Made by a program: the position numbers and the translations under genes. This document shows positions 7,801-9,090 of a DNA stretch of 9,090 bases, in pieces; the first letter of the stretch is position 1, and each line of letters opens with the position of its first letter. The notes beneath the pieces were generated by a model. It was not told where the DNA came from. It did no database searches and saw only the letters and a list, made by a program, of their open reading frames with translations. This DNA is from JAZDDE01 sp039714435 (GTDB lineage Bacteria; Gemmatimonadota; Gemmatimonadetes; Palauibacterales; Palauibacteraceae): positions 1-9,090 of the forward strand of contig JBDLJJ010000113.1 of assembly GCA_039714435.1 (NCBI GenBank), read 5' to 3'.

Positions 7801-8242
7801 CCGGCCCGGCCGCGAACAGGCCGCTGGCCTCAGTCTGGCGCACGATCGGAGGCAGGCTGGCCGGCAAGGATTTCAGGTCGGAGCTCAGCGCGGAGCGCCC
7901 CGACCGCGTCGCTGCTCCGAGGTCCAGCCTGCTCAAGGATCGGAACAGAGGCTCGACTACTGAACGCCGCACGGCGATCAGGTATTCAGCGGCCGCTCGA
8001 GCCGCTTCCTCCCGCTCGGGTTCGCTGGTGGCGGTTTCGAGCCTGGCCGGGTCCAGGTCCCGAACCAGGTCAGCGTGCTCGCTGGAGGCCTTTTGCAGCG
8101 CGTCTCGGAGGGGCTGCCAGGTCGACTCGCGGAGCCGCTGGGTGAAGCGGGCTGCGGTCCGAGCAGTGTGGTCTTCGATGCGGGCTAACCACTCGTGCAG
8201 GTCATCCTCTCCGCTGCCATGACTCCTGGGGTCAGGACTCAT
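4886..8242 (-). CDS. Large helical protein with P-loop NTPase module and C-terminal winged helix, partner of MscS
   Basis: 1118 residues. Residues 1-755 match nothing I know: mostly predicted helix, Ala/Arg/Glu-rich, with a Pro/Glu linker (243-273), an acidic stretch (574-597) and an amphipathic Trp/Arg-rich part (673-715) that might touch membrane. A P-loop NTPase module begins near VLVGRDGDLEAY (761-772). Its Walker A is GPHGSGRTS (791-799), with Arg797 where Lys is usual. A Walker B-like strand, ALCVIENLE (863-871), has Glu-Asn rather than Asp-Glu. A following strand, VMMWVCTMCQPGWDFL (897-912), may hold sensor 1. Residues about 1030-1118 look like a winged helix: RFALKALLEH, then SARELAELLRLPLAEGVRIL, and a YRVRRLL wing. 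This resembles STAND or other AAA+-like signalling ATPases; the exact clade is not assigned. The ATG at 8242 overlaps the end of the MscS gene by 11 nt and lacks a good Shine-Dalgarno, so translation is probably coupled to the channel. Cytoplasmic or membrane-peripheral; the role may be control or sensing for the channel (inference). Confidence 0.8.
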   Translation of the reverse strand: MSPDPRSHGSGEDDLHEWLARIEDHTARTAARFTQRLRESTWQPLRDALQKASSEHADLVRDLDPARLETATSEPEREEAARAAAEYLIAVRRSVVEPLFRSLSRLDLGAATRSGRSALSSDLKSLPASLPPIVRQTEASGLFAAGPADGTATRLRKWRARVARWLSRKPRMQAIPLRALGEDHAERRLPHAFGPVLDGWYQACAEPIALVELAVHDWARAIIPSVDPLWLPPYSLAPEFRDSETEPVPGPESGPGPESAPAEPESAPEPGPEAVTVAEGVLTLDAALAAAAEVRPFELIEQEMTQAAGDAQAALVWEAERSGTFMAPLRTSDAAARGITAEAGWGGASFAENSEAETEDEWTSWHRIANARLQFTTGLLATAESLHTAREAVVRGVVDATLRSVLVRLDTTRSNLDDLELATESAFESAGDSADALDALADEPGLNPVLSGGGSVVARTYTDNEEQSLELTAQAVVRSALDRLVDDLGSLPESLELHVPPSGSDENVRPDGTVKIVRPRQVSRQALDALVLQKIGDSTRVAVEAAGRADELLGELAGMLAYGYAAAREELRGEQGDLEADTDEADSVSETEGESGPAGTPDAAAARELALNAIRSGKDQCTELAGPLRRAAADFAALAAAAFDKAEGRLLDRLAVESGVQEQFDDLRARAASAWRRTVIAGRRGLSAAAAWFAAVRRRTAAGARWLLNFGRSAVGASGADAADRFSATVEAVAGFNELMESLPLVYRRLFARRPVSDTSVLVGRDGDLEAYRTHLARRAEGRTRPFLIVGPHGSGRTSLVGRVISELGQEVDTAMVRLDRRCNEERELVQRLGEALGLSDVPEASLEALAEAILARPSEKPALCVIENLEFTYKRSVAGRAVIEGLFSLMSRTDPVMMWVCTMCQPGWDFLERTSGFAAHLPEVRQLSEFGRKEVEELITVRHVLSGLPLRFEQPELINPLLRRRLRRARTEEERQASLRSDYFDRLTRVSGRHPVLAIFYWLRSTSFDETADVLRVKPIKGLDFQRLSELEQTQRFALKALLEHTALSARELAELLRLPLAEGVRILESLVDWYLIARTQRNGEAATIVDPDATYRVRRLLVHPISEHLRASHILY
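7440..7481. repeat. 21-bp tandem repeat encoding a Pro/Glu linker in the NTPase
   Basis: A 15-bp identical block, GGCGCGGATTCCGGT, occurs at 7440-7454 and 7461-7475, a 21-bp period. It encodes the heptad-length units ESAPAEP and ESAPEPG within the wider Pro/Glu/Gly segment at residues 243-273 (7424-7516). Since the period is a multiple of three, copy-number change would keep the frame. It marks a flexible linker between two folded parts of the protein. Confidence 0.75.
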
Positions 8243-9089
8243 TCGCCGTCCGCGTAAGCTCGATCAGATCCTGGGCGTCTTTGTATGTCGGGATGAGCCC
8301 ATGCTTCCGGAATTCGTCCCGGGCCCGCTCCGTCACGTCGCTCTGAAATAGGAACTCGTAGCGGGCGTCCAGGACGTAAGCCTTGATCTTGATGCGGGTA
8401 AGGAACGTCTCCCTGAATTCGTCTCCCACCAGCACCACGATCGGTTTCTTCAGATAAGCGTACGGAGAGACCGCAGCGGCATCGTAGGCCAGCCGCTTGG
8501 CGAGCGCCTCGTCGACCCAACCGGGCAGGAACAGCTCCGTCACGACCTGGCAGTCGAGGGCGCCGCTATTCGCGTTCGACACCTGGCTGTCGACAACGAG
8601 CGCGTTGGGGACACTCACCATGCTGTCGGAGGGAGTAACGACGCGGGTAGAGCGCAGTCCGATCGACACGACCTCACCATACGTGTCACCCACAGTGATC
8701 TTGTCGCCGACCTGAAACGGCTGGTCAAAGATGATCACCAGCCCGCCGAAGACATTCTTGAGCAAGTCCTGCGCGGCGAATCCCACTGCAACTCCGACCG
8801 CTGCTCCCGCCGCGAGCAAGTTTGCCGTCGTGACATGAAAAATGACCTGGATCACAAAGTAGGCGGCAAACACCCACAGGCTGATGCGAAGAATAGGTAC
8901 CAGGCGCTTGTACAGGAGGCGGCGTTTAGCGCTTCGCTCGGCAAGACTGTTGAGGGTCCAGACGAGTAGTCGGCTGAAGGCTCCCAGGACCAGTAGGAAG
9001 ACAAGAGCCAGAGCCACCCGCCTGCCGATATGCTCGAGCCGCTGCCGTGCTTCCTGGAGGGTGGGCGGAGGTCCCGCACCAGGTCCGGC
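8232..9089 (-). CDS. MscS-family small-conductance mechanosensitive channel, N-terminus outside window
   Basis: 285 residues are visible, with the frame open to the window edge. A GTG at 9017 could start a 261-residue form, but the preceding residues (TLQEARQRLEHIGRRV) look like a real helix, so the gene probably begins upstream. TM segments lie at about 25-46 and 66-84, then the pore helix TM3 at about 91-121, with the Ala/Gly packing pattern LLAAGAAVGVAVGFAAQD and the kink region LLKNVFGG. The MscS beta domain follows: FDQPFQVGDKITVGDTYGEV, STRVVTPSDSMVSVPNALVV and SQVSNANS. The alpha/beta C-terminal domain ends in TRTANES. Family members form heptameric inner-membrane pores that open under membrane tension to release solutes during osmotic downshock. 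Some carry extra domains for ligand or protein control. The stop codon TGA (8232-8234) lies inside the start of the NTPase gene, an 11-nt overlap that marks an operon. Family assignment is firm; full length and specific trigger are unknown. Confidence 0.93.
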   Translation of the reverse strand, partial: AGPGAGPPPTLQEARQRLEHIGRRVALALVFLLVLGAFSRLLVWTLNSLAERSAKRRLLYKRLVPILRISLWVFAAYFVIQVIFHVTTANLLAAGAAVGVAVGFAAQDLLKNVFGGLVIIFDQPFQVGDKITVGDTYGEVVSIGLRSTRVVTPSDSMVSVPNALVVDSQVSNANSGALDCQVVTELFLPGWVDEALAKRLAYDAAAVSPYAYLKKPIVVLVGDEFRETFLTRIKIKAYVLDARYEFLFQSDVTERARDEFRKHGLIPTYKDAQDLIELTRTANES

Positions 9090-9090
9090 T

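Noticed and set aside
1..9090. CRISPR array, tRNA/rRNA, insertion sequence or phage genes
   Set aside because: No regularly spaced repeats, cloverleaf-like sequences, transposase motifs or terminal inverted repeats were seen.

Overview
The window is high-GC chromosomal DNA, apparently from a soil- or sediment-type bacterium with large permease families. The long orphan FtsX/MacB-type permease of the ADOP class (acidobacterial duplicated orphan permease) and a DUF4153 membrane protein fit Acidobacteriota, Gemmatimonadota or a related phylum. This placement is inferred from gene content, not from a marker gene. I see no rRNA, tRNA, CRISPR array, transposase or phage gene.

Layout, left to right. 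Positions 2-268 (+) hold the last 88 codons of an unrecognised protein. Positions 269-467 are a short non-coding gap with one GC-rich hairpin. Positions 468-2903 (-) encode a complete 811-residue ADOP-family permease, whose correct start is ATG 2903 behind a strong Shine-Dalgarno; the longer open frame to 3203 is not credible as coding. Positions 2904-3007 are a compact divergent regulatory region. Positions 3008-4864 (+) encode a DUF4153-type polytopic membrane protein with a soluble tail. It converges, with a 21-nt gap, on a two-gene minus-strand operon.

That operon is the most interesting part. Its upstream gene (8232-9089, cut by the window edge) is an MscS-type small-conductance mechanosensitive channel. 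Its downstream gene (4886-8242) overlaps the channel by 11 nt and encodes an 1118-residue protein. This has about 755 residues of mostly helical, acidic or Ala/Arg-rich sequence that I cannot assign, then a P-loop NTPase module with a non-canonical Walker A (Arg in place of Lys), then a probable winged-helix C-terminus. The overlap implies translational coupling and probably a physical or regulatory link between channel and NTPase. One reading is an NTPase-controlled channel, for osmotic or envelope stress or a sensor-effector pair. That reading is inference.

The remaining genes suggest envelope-associated functions, but nothing in the sequence ties the ADOP and DUF4153 genes functionally to the channel/NTPase pair. 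One oddity is that the DUF4153 open frame begins with a short peptide closely matching the conserved N-terminus of ADOP permeases, including its divergent neighbour. It may be the relic of a lost permease head.
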